The notes below the pieces were generated by a model. The model was not told the DNA's origin, ran no database searches, and saw only the letters and a list, made by a program, of their open reading frames with translations. Source: JBJFCE01 sp964437825 (GTDB taxonomy: Bacteria > Bacillota > Clostridia > Lachnospirales > Lachnospiraceae). Taken from it: DNA of 29,199 nucleotides. Position numbers and translations under genes: made by a program. Below are positions 23,733-29,199 of this stretch, one piece after another. Location: the NCBI GenBank assembly GCA_964437825.1, contig CAYTIH010000032.1:1-29199 (forward strand), given 5' to 3'. The number at the start of each line of letters is the position of its first letter. Within the stretch, counting starts at the first letter, position 1.

Positions 23733-23875
23733 AATACTCTCCTTTTCTGAGCGGCTTGTCGCGACAAAAGTAAGATTGCAGATATCAAATTTGCGTCTGC
23801 CGTCAAAGCTATTTGTTTTCGTCGCTCTGGCTCAAATTGCCGACTGAAAAATAAGCTATCGGGCTTATTTTTCAA
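23729..23875 (-). CDS. Repeat-encoded small ORF coupled to the binding-protein gene
   Basis: A 48-codon frame from TTG (23875) lies within repeat copy C and ends in TGA at 23729, overlapping the ATG of the binding protein as ATGA. It begins MKNKPDSLFF and includes RRKQIALTAD, related to QIALMAD in copy A. Only a weak AAAGG precedes the TTG. It could be a coupling ORF, a leader peptide or just an open frame inside a repeat, so it is called with low confidence. Confidence 0.35.
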   Translation of the reverse strand: MKNKPDSLFFSRQFEPERRKQIALTADANLISAILLLSRQAAQKRRVL

Positions 23876-23884
23876 TCTAATCAC
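23750..23884 (-). repeat. Structured repeat element, copy C (leader of binding-protein gene)
   Basis: On the minus strand GATTAGATTGAAAAATAAG pairs with CTTATTTTTCAGTC, with one wobble pair. AATTTGAGCCAGAGC and CAAATAGC follow, then GGCAGACG and a GCCGCTC end. Order and motifs match copies A and B about 19 kb away, though the third stem is weaker. Its end is 17 nt from the binding-protein ATG, comparable to the place of copy A before the LtaS-like gene. Confidence 0.7.
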
Positions 23885-24112
23885 AACCTTTTTGCTGCCT
23901 TCCTTCTGCCTTTTCGCACCATGCAAAAAGAGAAGGAAGATATATATAGAAGATCCGAAACACGCTGCCTGACAGAGCTGCTTTCCTGATGTCTGACTGA
24001 TTTATAATCATGCTGCGAAAACCGATGACTGACCGGATGTCCGAACTATGTGCTTCAAATCTAACTACCTCAAATACCGGATCTATGCACTATGATCAAG
24101 ATGAATGCGCCC
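23885..24112. other. Gap between ATPase and binding-protein genes
   Basis: Together with repeat C this leaves about 380 bases between the ATPase and binding-protein genes. The part outside the repeat contains a TATATATA stretch near 23940 and TATAAA near 24003, but no well-spaced promoter and no coding frame that I can support. It may still hold a separate promoter for the binding protein. Confidence 0.4.
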
Positions 24113-24835
24113 CTAACGAATGATCTTTCCGAGGAACTGCTTTACTCTTTCATTCTGCGGATTGGTAAAGAAATGCTCCGGCGTTCCCTCTTCTATGATC
24201 TGTCCGTCCGCCATAAAAACAACCCTGTCCGCAACCTGTCTGGCAAAACCCATCTCATGGGTTACAACCACCATTGTGATATTTTCCTTTGCCAGCTTGA
24301 TCATGACATCTAAAACCTCCTGAATCGTTTCGGGATCAAGCGCCGAGGTCGGCTCATCAAAAAGAATGATCTTGGTCTGTGCACACAGTGCGCGTGCAAT
24401 GGCAATACGCTGCTGCTGTCCTCCGGAAAGCGTTGTCGGATAAACGTGCGCCTTATCGGTCAGCCCTACCACCTCCAGATAATGATATGCCAGCTCCTCC
24501 GCTTCCTTTCTGGTTTTATGATGAAGCTTCATAGGCGCCAGCGTCAGATTCTTTAAAACCGTCATATGCGGATACAGATTGAACTGCTGGAATACCATGG
24601 AGGTCGTTTCTCTGACCAGCTTTGTTTTATTTTTGGAAGTCATTTCTTTTCCGTCTATGTATACATGACCGTTTGTCGGCTCCTCCAAAAAATTCATACA
24701 TCTGACGGTTGTCGATTTTCCGGAACCGGAAGGCCCGATGATAACCAGCTTTTCGCCTTCCTTTACCTCCAGATTCACATCCTTTAACACATGCAGATCT
24801 CCGAAATATTTATTCACATGTTCCAGCTTGATCAT
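24113..24835 (-). CDS. Amino-acid ABC transporter ATP-binding protein (GlnQ-like)
   Basis: A 240-residue ATPase driving import through the two permeases downstream. All motifs are canonical: Walker A GPSGSGKSTTVR, Q-loop FQQFNLYPHMTV, signature LSGGQQQRIAIARAL, Walker B ILFDEPTSALDPE and H-loop VVTHEMGFARQVAD. The ATG at 24835 is chosen (GAGGG 7 nt ahead); the frame is open two codons more to a TTG. It is the first gene of the unit ATPase, binding lipoprotein, permease, permease, kinase-like. Upstream lie a strong promoter (25049-25077) and a leader of about 208 nt with two hairpins, the second a full terminator. Confidence 0.94.
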   Translation of the reverse strand: MIKLEHVNKYFGDLHVLKDVNLEVKEGEKLVIIGPSGSGKSTTVRCMNFLEEPTNGHVYIDGKEMTSKNKTKLVRETTSMVFQQFNLYPHMTVLKNLTLAPMKLHHKTRKEAEELAYHYLEVVGLTDKAHVYPTTLSGGQQQRIAIARALCAQTKIILFDEPTSALDPETIQEVLDVMIKLAKENITMVVVTHEMGFARQVADRVVFMADGQIIEEGTPEHFFTNPQNERVKQFLGKIIR

Positions 24836-24913
24836 AGACAATCCCTCTTTTCTGTTGTTTCACGCACCAAAGCTTGTGTCGGCCGGAGCGTTCTGCTTTT
24901 TTCTAAGGGGAGG

Positions 24914-24958
24914 AAAAAAGGGCGTCCCACAGCCGGTATCCCGGCCATGAAACGCCCT
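24914..24958 (-). terminator. Terminator in the leader of the amino-acid importer unit
   Basis: On the minus strand AGGGCGT (24952-24958) pairs with ACGCCCT (24919-24925), enclosing GCCGG-GATA-CCGGC, and is followed by six T (24914-24919). It lies between the promoter at 25049-25077 and the ATPase start, so it could act as an attenuator. Confidence 0.75.
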
Positions 24959-25006
24959 TGTTTCAGCCATTTGAATATTTTCTTTCAAAAACCAGAAAAC
25001 AGAAAA

Positions 25007-25033
25007 GCGCTCCGTACAAAATGTACTGAGCGC
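25007..25033 (-). terminator. First leader hairpin of the importer unit
   Basis: GCGCTC (25007-25012) pairs with GAGCGC (25028-25033), with an inner GTAC/GTAC stem. On the minus strand TTTTCTGTTTTC follows. It starts about 10 nt after the predicted transcription start and looks like a weaker terminator before the strong one. Confidence 0.5.
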
Positions 25034-25048
25034 CTTTGCTTGTATGTT

Positions 25049-25077
25049 AGTATATAGCCCTGATAAAAATCTGTCAA
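25049..25077 (-). promoter_or_regulatory. Promoter of the amino-acid importer unit
   Basis: On the minus strand a consensus TTGACA (25072-25077), 17 nt and TATACT (25049-25054). One of the best promoters in the window. Transcription is expected from about 25042. Confidence 0.8.
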
Positions 25078-25083
25078 GTACCA

Positions 25084-25169
25084 AAATTTGTGAAGTACAA
25101 ATTTGTAATATTTGACTTTGACATTTGACCTTGACAAATTTTCATATTAACTTTTACATTGATCTTGAC
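25084..25169. promoter_or_regulatory. Inverted repeat and TTGAC tandem cluster between divergent genes
   Basis: AAATTTGT-GAAGT-ACAAATTT (25084-25104) is a perfect 8-bp dyad just upstream of the importer promoter. TTGAC then recurs on the plus strand at 25112, 25118, 25125, 25131 and 25165. The regular 6-7 bp spacing suggests an operator or stacked -35 boxes for the plus-strand gene at 25302. No convincing -10 is found for it. Confidence 0.5.
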
Positions 25170-25301
25170 AAAATGACCGCAACGTGTCATTTATGAAATA
25201 ACCCGACGAAACACGCTTTGTTAGTTTCGCAGGTTATCGCGGCAGTTGTTGCCCGCGTAAATCAAAAACCGTCAACGCATTCCGACATTCAGGAGGTTTT
25301 C

Positions 25302-26594
25302 ATGCAGGACAATCATACGAAATTTAAGCTTCCGCCCATCGGACTTCGTATCATAAAATCATCGGTCGGCGTTTTTCTCTGCTTTCTCATCTACTTTCTG
25401 AGAGGCCGGCGCGGCATGCCCTTTTATTCTGCACTCGCGGTTCTCTGGTGCATACAGGCCTATTCCAAAAATACCCTGAAAAATGCAGTCCAGCGTACCG
25501 TAGGGACAATGATCGGGGCAGCCTTCGGTCTGCTTTTTATCCTGTGTAAAATTTATGTTAAGGATTTGGGGAACTCCGTCTGGCACTATCTTTTTTTGTC
25601 CCTGATGATCATTCCCATTATTTATACCTCCGTATTATTTAACCGTAAGAATGCTTCTTATTTTTCCTGCGTGGTTTATCTGAGTATCGTGGTCAATCAT
25701 ATCGCGGATGCCAACCCATACCTGTTCGTGCTGGACCGTGTCACGGATACCATGATCGGCATTATCCTCGGACTGATGATCAATTCCTTTCATCTGCCCA
25801 GAAAACACAGAAATGATATTCTGTTCGTTGCCGATCTGGATCATGCCCTGACAATCACAAAGGATAAGCTGACTCCATACAGCCGCGTTATATTAAATAC
25901 CCTGCTTGACCAAGGCATGGCTTTTACGATCATGACGCTTCGAACGCCCGCCTCTCTGTTGGATTCCATTTCGGATATCCACCTGCGCCTGCCCATCATC
26001 GCCATGGACGGCGCCGTGCTCTATGACAGCACGGAAAACAGCTATATCCGCACCTTTGTCATATCTCCCGAAAATGCCGGAAGGCTGTATGACCTGCTGC
26101 AGGCACGCGGTTTTCATGTTTTTTCCAATATCATACTGGATGATCTATTGATTATCTATTACGGTGAGTTTCACAACCCTGCCGAGGAAGCCATTTTTAA
26201 GTCCCTGCACCGCTCTCCCTATCGGAATTATCTGAAAAAAGAACGGCCCAGGCAGCATCCGGTCGTCTATTTCATGTCCATTGATACCACGAAACGGATT
26301 GAAGACTTATATGATGAAATGAAGGCCGCCGGCCTTTCGGACGCCTTCAAGATCCTGCACTATCCTTCCGACGATTACCCCGGTTATTCCTACATCAAAA
26401 TTTACAACAAAAACGCCTCCGTGGAAAATATGCTCCATTATCTGAAACAGGAAACCGGCATAACCGAAGTCGTTACGGTCAGTGACAATCACAGCCGCCA
26501 TGATGTGATGTACTCCCATCATGACAGTAATCATATTATCCGCTTATTAAAAAATCTGTATTCTCCGGTTATTTTTTTCCGTTCGAAATTATGA
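25302..26594 (+). CDS. FUSC/ArAE-like membrane domain fused to a HAD phosphatase-like domain
   Basis: A 430-residue fusion. Residues 1-165 hold about five or six membrane helices of the FUSC/aromatic acid exporter type, with the typical RTVGTMIGAAFG. Residues 174-about 410 form a Cof-like HAD domain: motif I FVADLDHALT with D178 and D180, motif II MTLRT, a cap region, and a changed motif IV VTVSDNHSRHDVM in place of GDxxND. The nucleophile Asp is kept, but motif IV and the DGT core are altered, so catalysis is doubtful. AGGAGG lies 5 nt before the ATG at 25302; the open frame upstream to 25218 has no such site. The protein may be a small-molecule exporter with a sensory or regulatory HAD domain. 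Confidence 0.8.
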   Translation: MQDNHTKFKLPPIGLRIIKSSVGVFLCFLIYFLRGRRGMPFYSALAVLWCIQAYSKNTLKNAVQRTVGTMIGAAFGLLFILCKIYVKDLGNSVWHYLFLSLMIIPIIYTSVLFNRKNASYFSCVVYLSIVVNHIADANPYLFVLDRVTDTMIGIILGLMINSFHLPRKHRNDILFVADLDHALTITKDKLTPYSRVILNTLLDQGMAFTIMTLRTPASLLDSISDIHLRLPIIAMDGAVLYDSTENSYIRTFVISPENAGRLYDLLQARGFHVFSNIILDDLLIIYYGEFHNPAEEAIFKSLHRSPYRNYLKKERPRQHPVVYFMSIDTTKRIEDLYDEMKAAGLSDAFKILHYPSDDYPGYSYIKIYNKNASVENMLHYLKQETGITEVVTVSDNHSRHDVMYSHHDSNHIIRLLKNLYSPVIFFRSKL

Positions 26595-26621
26595 TGAAGC
26601 AAAAACTCAGGGCGAAAAGGA

Positions 26622-26648
26622 ATCCCGACCGTGAATAACGATCGGGAT
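26622..26648 (-). terminator. Terminator between convergent genes
   Basis: ATCCCGACCG (26622-26631) and CGATCGGGAT (26639-26648) form a 10-bp stem on the minus strand with one wobble pair, followed by TCCTTTTCG. It would end the MATE fusion transcript (stop at 26668). The T-tract is imperfect. Confidence 0.55.
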
Positions 26649-26667
26649 ATCGCACAACTCCGGGAAA

Positions 26668-28719
26668 CTAATTGGACTTCTTCATAGTGGCAGCAACAAT
26701 GAGATCAGACGCACCGTCAACTCCGAACCAGTCTGTATCAAGGCAGAGATCATATCCGGTTGCATCGCCCCAACGGGATTTTGAGCGCTGGTTGTAGTAT
26801 GCAGCGCGCTCTCGATCTACTTTGGCGATTTTTTTGTCTGCTTCTGCCGGAGTCAAATGATCCCTTTCCGTGATATGTTTGATGCGAGTTTCTCTGCCGG
26901 ATGTGACAAACACGCGAAATAGTTTGTGTTTTCCTGCAAGCACTTGATCGGCAGAGCGGCCGACAATGACACAGGGGCCTTCTGCGGCAACCATCTCGAT
27001 GATTTCAGTCTGCGCTTTCATGGCCTGGTTTGCAATCGATTCGTAATTGCTGCTGGTGAATCCAACGGAGCGATACAGCATACTGCTGTCAATGGGTTTT
27101 TCATCCACGCTCTGTAGGAATTTGCGACTCAGGCCGCTGCTTTGCGCTGTTTTTTCCAGCAGTTCGGAATCATAGTAGGGAATGCTCAGCGCTTCGGCCA
27201 CTTTCTTTCCCACGCTTCTTCCTCCGGCACCATAAGACCGTCCGATTGTAATGATATAGTCTGTAAGAGCGGTTTCGTTGGGACCTTTTGTTACATGGAC
27301 CTTCGAATCGTCTGATGCCCCTGCGCTTTGGCTCAGGGTCCGGTTTATATTTACAATTAGAATTACGGATGCAATTGCAGTCAGGATATCCGCAATCGGC
27401 ATGAAGAACAGGATGCCCTCCAGCCCCATGAAGATCGGGAGCAGGAGCGGCAGCCCGACACCAAATACGATCTCGCGCATCATGGAAAGCGCAGTAGATT
27501 GCTTCGCCTTGCCCAGCGACTGCAGAAAGATAAAAGTACCCTTGTTTATGCATGACAGCGGCAGAAGGCAGAGGAAAATCCGTATCGTTTTGACGGCAAA
27601 ATCCGTGTAATACTTGCTCTCATTTTTAGCCCCAAAGACATTGATAAACTGATGGGGGAACAGGAGAAAAAGAGCGGACGCAATGAAACCGACTATAAAC
27701 TCCGTAACAAGCAGCAACTTCATCAGACGCTTGACGCGATCATTCCGCTGTGCACCGATATTATATCCGGCAATGGGGATGCAGCCTGCCGCCAGTCCAA
27801 TCGAAATTGAGATTACAATCTGAAAAAATTTCATTACAATGCCAACAACCGCTGTTGGGATCTGTGCATATTTCGCCTGCCCGAAAATCGGATCCAGCGC
27901 ACCGTATTTGGTTACCATATTCAGTACTGCCGCCATAGACAGAACAATGGAAATCTGTGATAGGAAGCTGGTAATGCCAAGGGGCAGAATTTTTTTTATA
28001 TATGAGATACGAAACCGGAAACTGTCTCCGTTCATTTGGACGGATTGCATTCGGGTCAAATAGAACGCAGACATAACAGCGGATACGATCTGTCCGAAGA
28101 TAGTGGCGACGGCAGCGCCCATCATTCCCCAATTCAGCACATAAATGCAAATCGGATCAAAGATAATATTCAGCACAGCACCGGTCAGAAGGGTTCCCAT
28201 AGCAAAACGGGGACTTCCGTCCGAACGAATGATGGGATTCATGGCTTGCCCAAACATATAGAACGGGATGCCAAAGGTAATCCAAAGGAAATATTCTTTT
28301 GACATCCGGAAAGTTTCATCGTTTACCCGTGCGCCAAAGGCAGTTAAAATCGGATCCTGGAAGACCAAAAAGACTGCCATCAATACAAGACCGACTGCAA
28401 TGACAGCGATAACAGAGCTGCCAATTCCCCTATGTGCGTTGTCCTTTTCTTTCGCTCCCAGGCTGATACTGACAAAGGTGCAGCAGCCATCACCAATCAT
28501 CATGGCAATGGAAAGGGCAACCACCGTGAGAGGAAAGACTACCGTATTGGCGGCATTGCCATAAGAACCCAGATAACCGGCATTGGCAATGAAAATCTGG
28601 TCAACGATGTTGTAAAGTGCGGCAACTAAAAGGGAAATGACACAGGGGATAGCGTATGCCCGCATCAGCTTGCCAAGGCCCTCTTTTTCAAGATAATCGT
28701 TCGTTTTTACTTGTTTCAT
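26668..28719 (-). CDS. MATE family efflux transporter fused to a cytidylate-kinase-like domain
   Basis: A 683-residue fusion. Residues 1-about 455 are a MATE (multidrug and toxin extrusion) transporter with twelve predicted helices, opening with LMRAYAIPCVISLLVAALYN and the MATE-typical IVDQIFIAN. After a charged linker, residues 487-683 form a cytidylate-kinase-like domain: altered P-loop ITIGRSYGAGGRSVG, IPYYDSELL, CVIVGRSADQVLAG and VDRERAAYYNQRS. It is collinear with the free 197-residue protein at 20547-21140. The kinase-like part should lie in the cytoplasm, where it could bind a nucleotide and control export. GGAGG stands 10 nt before the ATG at 28719. Expression appears controlled by a leader with tandem terminators. 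Confidence 0.92.
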   Translation of the reverse strand: MKQVKTNDYLEKEGLGKLMRAYAIPCVISLLVAALYNIVDQIFIANAGYLGSYGNAANTVVFPLTVVALSIAMMIGDGCCTFVSISLGAKEKDNAHRGIGSSVIAVIAVGLVLMAVFLVFQDPILTAFGARVNDETFRMSKEYFLWITFGIPFYMFGQAMNPIIRSDGSPRFAMGTLLTGAVLNIIFDPICIYVLNWGMMGAAVATIFGQIVSAVMSAFYLTRMQSVQMNGDSFRFRISYIKKILPLGITSFLSQISIVLSMAAVLNMVTKYGALDPIFGQAKYAQIPTAVVGIVMKFFQIVISISIGLAAGCIPIAGYNIGAQRNDRVKRLMKLLLVTEFIVGFIASALFLLFPHQFINVFGAKNESKYYTDFAVKTIRIFLCLLPLSCINKGTFIFLQSLGKAKQSTALSMMREIVFGVGLPLLLPIFMGLEGILFFMPIADILTAIASVILIVNINRTLSQSAGASDDSKVHVTKGPNETALTDYIITIGRSYGAGGRSVGKKVAEALSIPYYDSELLEKTAQSSGLSRKFLQSVDEKPIDSSMLYRSVGFTSSNYESIANQAMKAQTEIIEMVAAEGPCVIVGRSADQVLAGKHKLFRVFVTSGRETRIKHITERDHLTPAEADKKIAKVDRERAAYYNQRSKSRWGDATGYDLCLDTDWFGVDGASDLIVAATMKKSN

Positions 28720-28750
28720 ATTTTTTTTGCCTCCATATTATAATACATTG

Positions 28751-28862
28751 GCTTGTGTCGGTAACAAAAAAAGCACAAGCGGTCGCCTGTGCCTCAAAAG
28801 AAAAAACGACACAAGCAGAAGCATAAACTGTTTCGTAACCGCTTACTTCTCAGCTTGTATCG
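28751..28862 (-). promoter_or_regulatory. Tandem-terminator attenuator in the MATE leader
   Basis: In minus-strand RNA terms segment 0 (CGAUACAAGC, 28853-28862) pairs with segment 1 (GCUUGUGUCG, 28807-28816), extended by AGAAG/CUUCU, followed by six U: terminator T1. GCACAGGC (28785-28792) pairs with GCUUGUGC (28773-28780), with one mismatch, followed by seven U: terminator T2. Segment 3 (CGACACAAGC, 28751-28760) can pair fully with segment 1, or through CACAAGC with the 3' arm of T2. Mutually exclusive folds of this kind are typical of attenuators. Confidence 0.7.
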
Positions 28863-28874
28863 TGCCGAATGCAT
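28794..28874 (-). CDS. Putative leader peptide of the MATE gene
   Basis: A 26-codon frame from ATG at 28874 to TGA at 28794-28796. It begins MHSARYKLRSKRLRNS and ends LCFCLCRFFF. It is strongly basic, then Cys/Phe-rich, and runs through all of T1, stopping just before T2. The ATG lies only 5 nt after the -10, so the message would be nearly leaderless, and no SD is present. A ribosome at its end would break T1 and cover the 5' arm of T2. Translation is therefore plausible by position but unproven. Confidence 0.45.
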   Translation of the reverse strand: MHSARYKLRSKRLRNSLCFCLCRFFF

Positions 28875-28878
28875 TGCT

Positions 28879-28908
28879 ATTGTACCAGAAATCAAATTTA
28901 AAAGTCAA
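28879..28908 (-). promoter_or_regulatory. Promoter of the MATE fusion gene
   Basis: On the minus strand TTGACT (28903-28908), an 18-nt spacer ending in TGG, and TACAAT (28879-28884). The start is expected near 28872-28874, giving a leader of about 155 nt. A perfect TATAAT near 28737 has no well-spaced -35. Confidence 0.7.
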
Positions 28909-28950
28909 GTGCATGCTGAGTATCGAATTGTGCACAGGACAAAGCAGTAT

Positions 28951-28987
28951 TAAAAAAGACGGCAGCGCTTTTTATACGCTGTCGCCT
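28951..28987 (-). terminator. Terminator of a gene beyond the right edge
   Basis: On the minus strand GGCGACAGCG (28978-28987) pairs with CGCTGCCGTC (28958-28967), 9 of 10 positions including one wobble, followed by TTTTTT. It probably ends a minus-strand transcript entering from outside the window. Confidence 0.65.
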
Positions 28988-29199
28988 CTGACTGTGGGGC
29001 TGTAAAACCGGAATCCTGAGTGCAGAAAACGAGACAAAAATTCAAATTCAGCAAAACAGGAAAGGATGAATGTGTTGCACTTCCTTATGTGGTCATGGCA
29101 GATCAGCTAGTTAGTACCTTGCATCAAAATATGCTTTACGTTCTTTGTCTCCCTTTCCTATTCGCATACAAATTATGCTCTGCTACACTTGCAGTATAT
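28988..29199. other. Right-edge stretch without a recognised gene
   Basis: No frame in these 212 bases has both a ribosome site and a recognisable product. The minus-strand terminator at 28951-28987 suggests a gene end may lie nearby to the right, but frames on that strand are broken by stops here. Confidence 0.4.

Noticed and set aside
24842..25048. T-box riboswitch in the importer leader
   Set aside because: The conserved antiterminator motif (AGGGTGGNACCGCG-like) is not present; only simple hairpins are visible.
24860..25084. Minus-strand frame of 74 codons before the ATPase gene
   Set aside because: It starts upstream of the predicted promoter and spans both leader hairpins, so it is not a plausible translated unit.
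24872..28761. Identical 11-mer GCTTGTGTCGG in the leaders of the importer (24872-24882) and the MATE gene (28751-28761)
   Set aside because: The flanks differ and the importer copy has no partner segments, so it is treated as coincidence.
28727..29005. Plus-strand frame of 92 codons at the right edge
   Set aside because: It crosses the MATE leader, its promoter and a terminator, has no SD and matches no family.

Overview
The window looks like a chromosomal segment from a Gram-positive anaerobe of the Clostridia, most likely a Lachnospiraceae member. That is inferred from the protein families (two-component ABC exporter behind a MarR repressor, FeoB-associated Cys-rich peptide, TetM-like GTPase joined to a YacP-type NYN domain, cytidylate-kinase-like proteins, LtaS-like sulfatase-fold enzyme), from strong AGGAGG-type ribosome binding sites, and from moderate GC. 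No rRNA, tRNA, CRISPR array, transposase or integrase was seen.

Layout from left to right. 1-547: a frameshifted, 5'-truncated HAD phosphatase remnant. 548-2173 (-): ptsI (PTS enzyme I). 2726-4714 (-): an LtaS/MdoB-like membrane phosphoglycerol transferase behind a leader of about 385 nt that holds two tandem copies of a structured repeat. 5283-5942 (+): a lipoprotein. 6070-7008 (-): an M19 dipeptidase. 7096-8739 (-): a membrane-anchored coiled-coil protein with a phage-tail-like C-terminus, preceded by an overlapping 30-codon ORF. 9125-9262 (-): a 45-aa FeoB-associated peptide gene that is too short for standard ORF calling. 9337-14598 (-): a two-gene unit of a hybrid sensor kinase and a TetM-like GTPase with a fused Rae1/YacP-like nuclease domain. 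14892-15200 (+): thioredoxin. 15351-20298 (-): marR, two ABC half-exporters, a small Cys/His protein and greA. 20547-24835 (-): an amino-acid ABC importer (ATPase, binding lipoprotein, two permeases) followed by a cytidylate-kinase-like gene. 25302-26594 (+): an FUSC-like membrane domain fused to a HAD domain. 26668-28719 (-): a MATE transporter fused to a second cytidylate-kinase-like domain, behind a leader that looks like a tandem-terminator attenuator with a leader peptide.

Four themes stand out. (1) A repeat of about 135 bp (three copies, at 4729-5001 and 23750-23884) has stems with compensating changes. Two copies carry their own SD and start codon, and in two places its reading frame ends in an ATGA overlap with the next gene. 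(2) An EF-G/TetM-type GTPase is fused to an NYN domain matching the A-site endonuclease Rae1, and lies next to a hybrid histidine kinase whose promoter is flanked by three 15-bp direct repeats. (3) Both cytidylate-kinase-like domains are tied to membrane transporters, one as the last gene of an ABC operon and one by direct fusion to MATE. (4) The MATE leader can form two intrinsic terminators and competing helices around a 26-codon ORF, which suggests translation-dependent attenuation.

Promoters, operators and terminators were read by eye from consensus matches, spacing and inverted repeats. No search, folding or alignment software was used.
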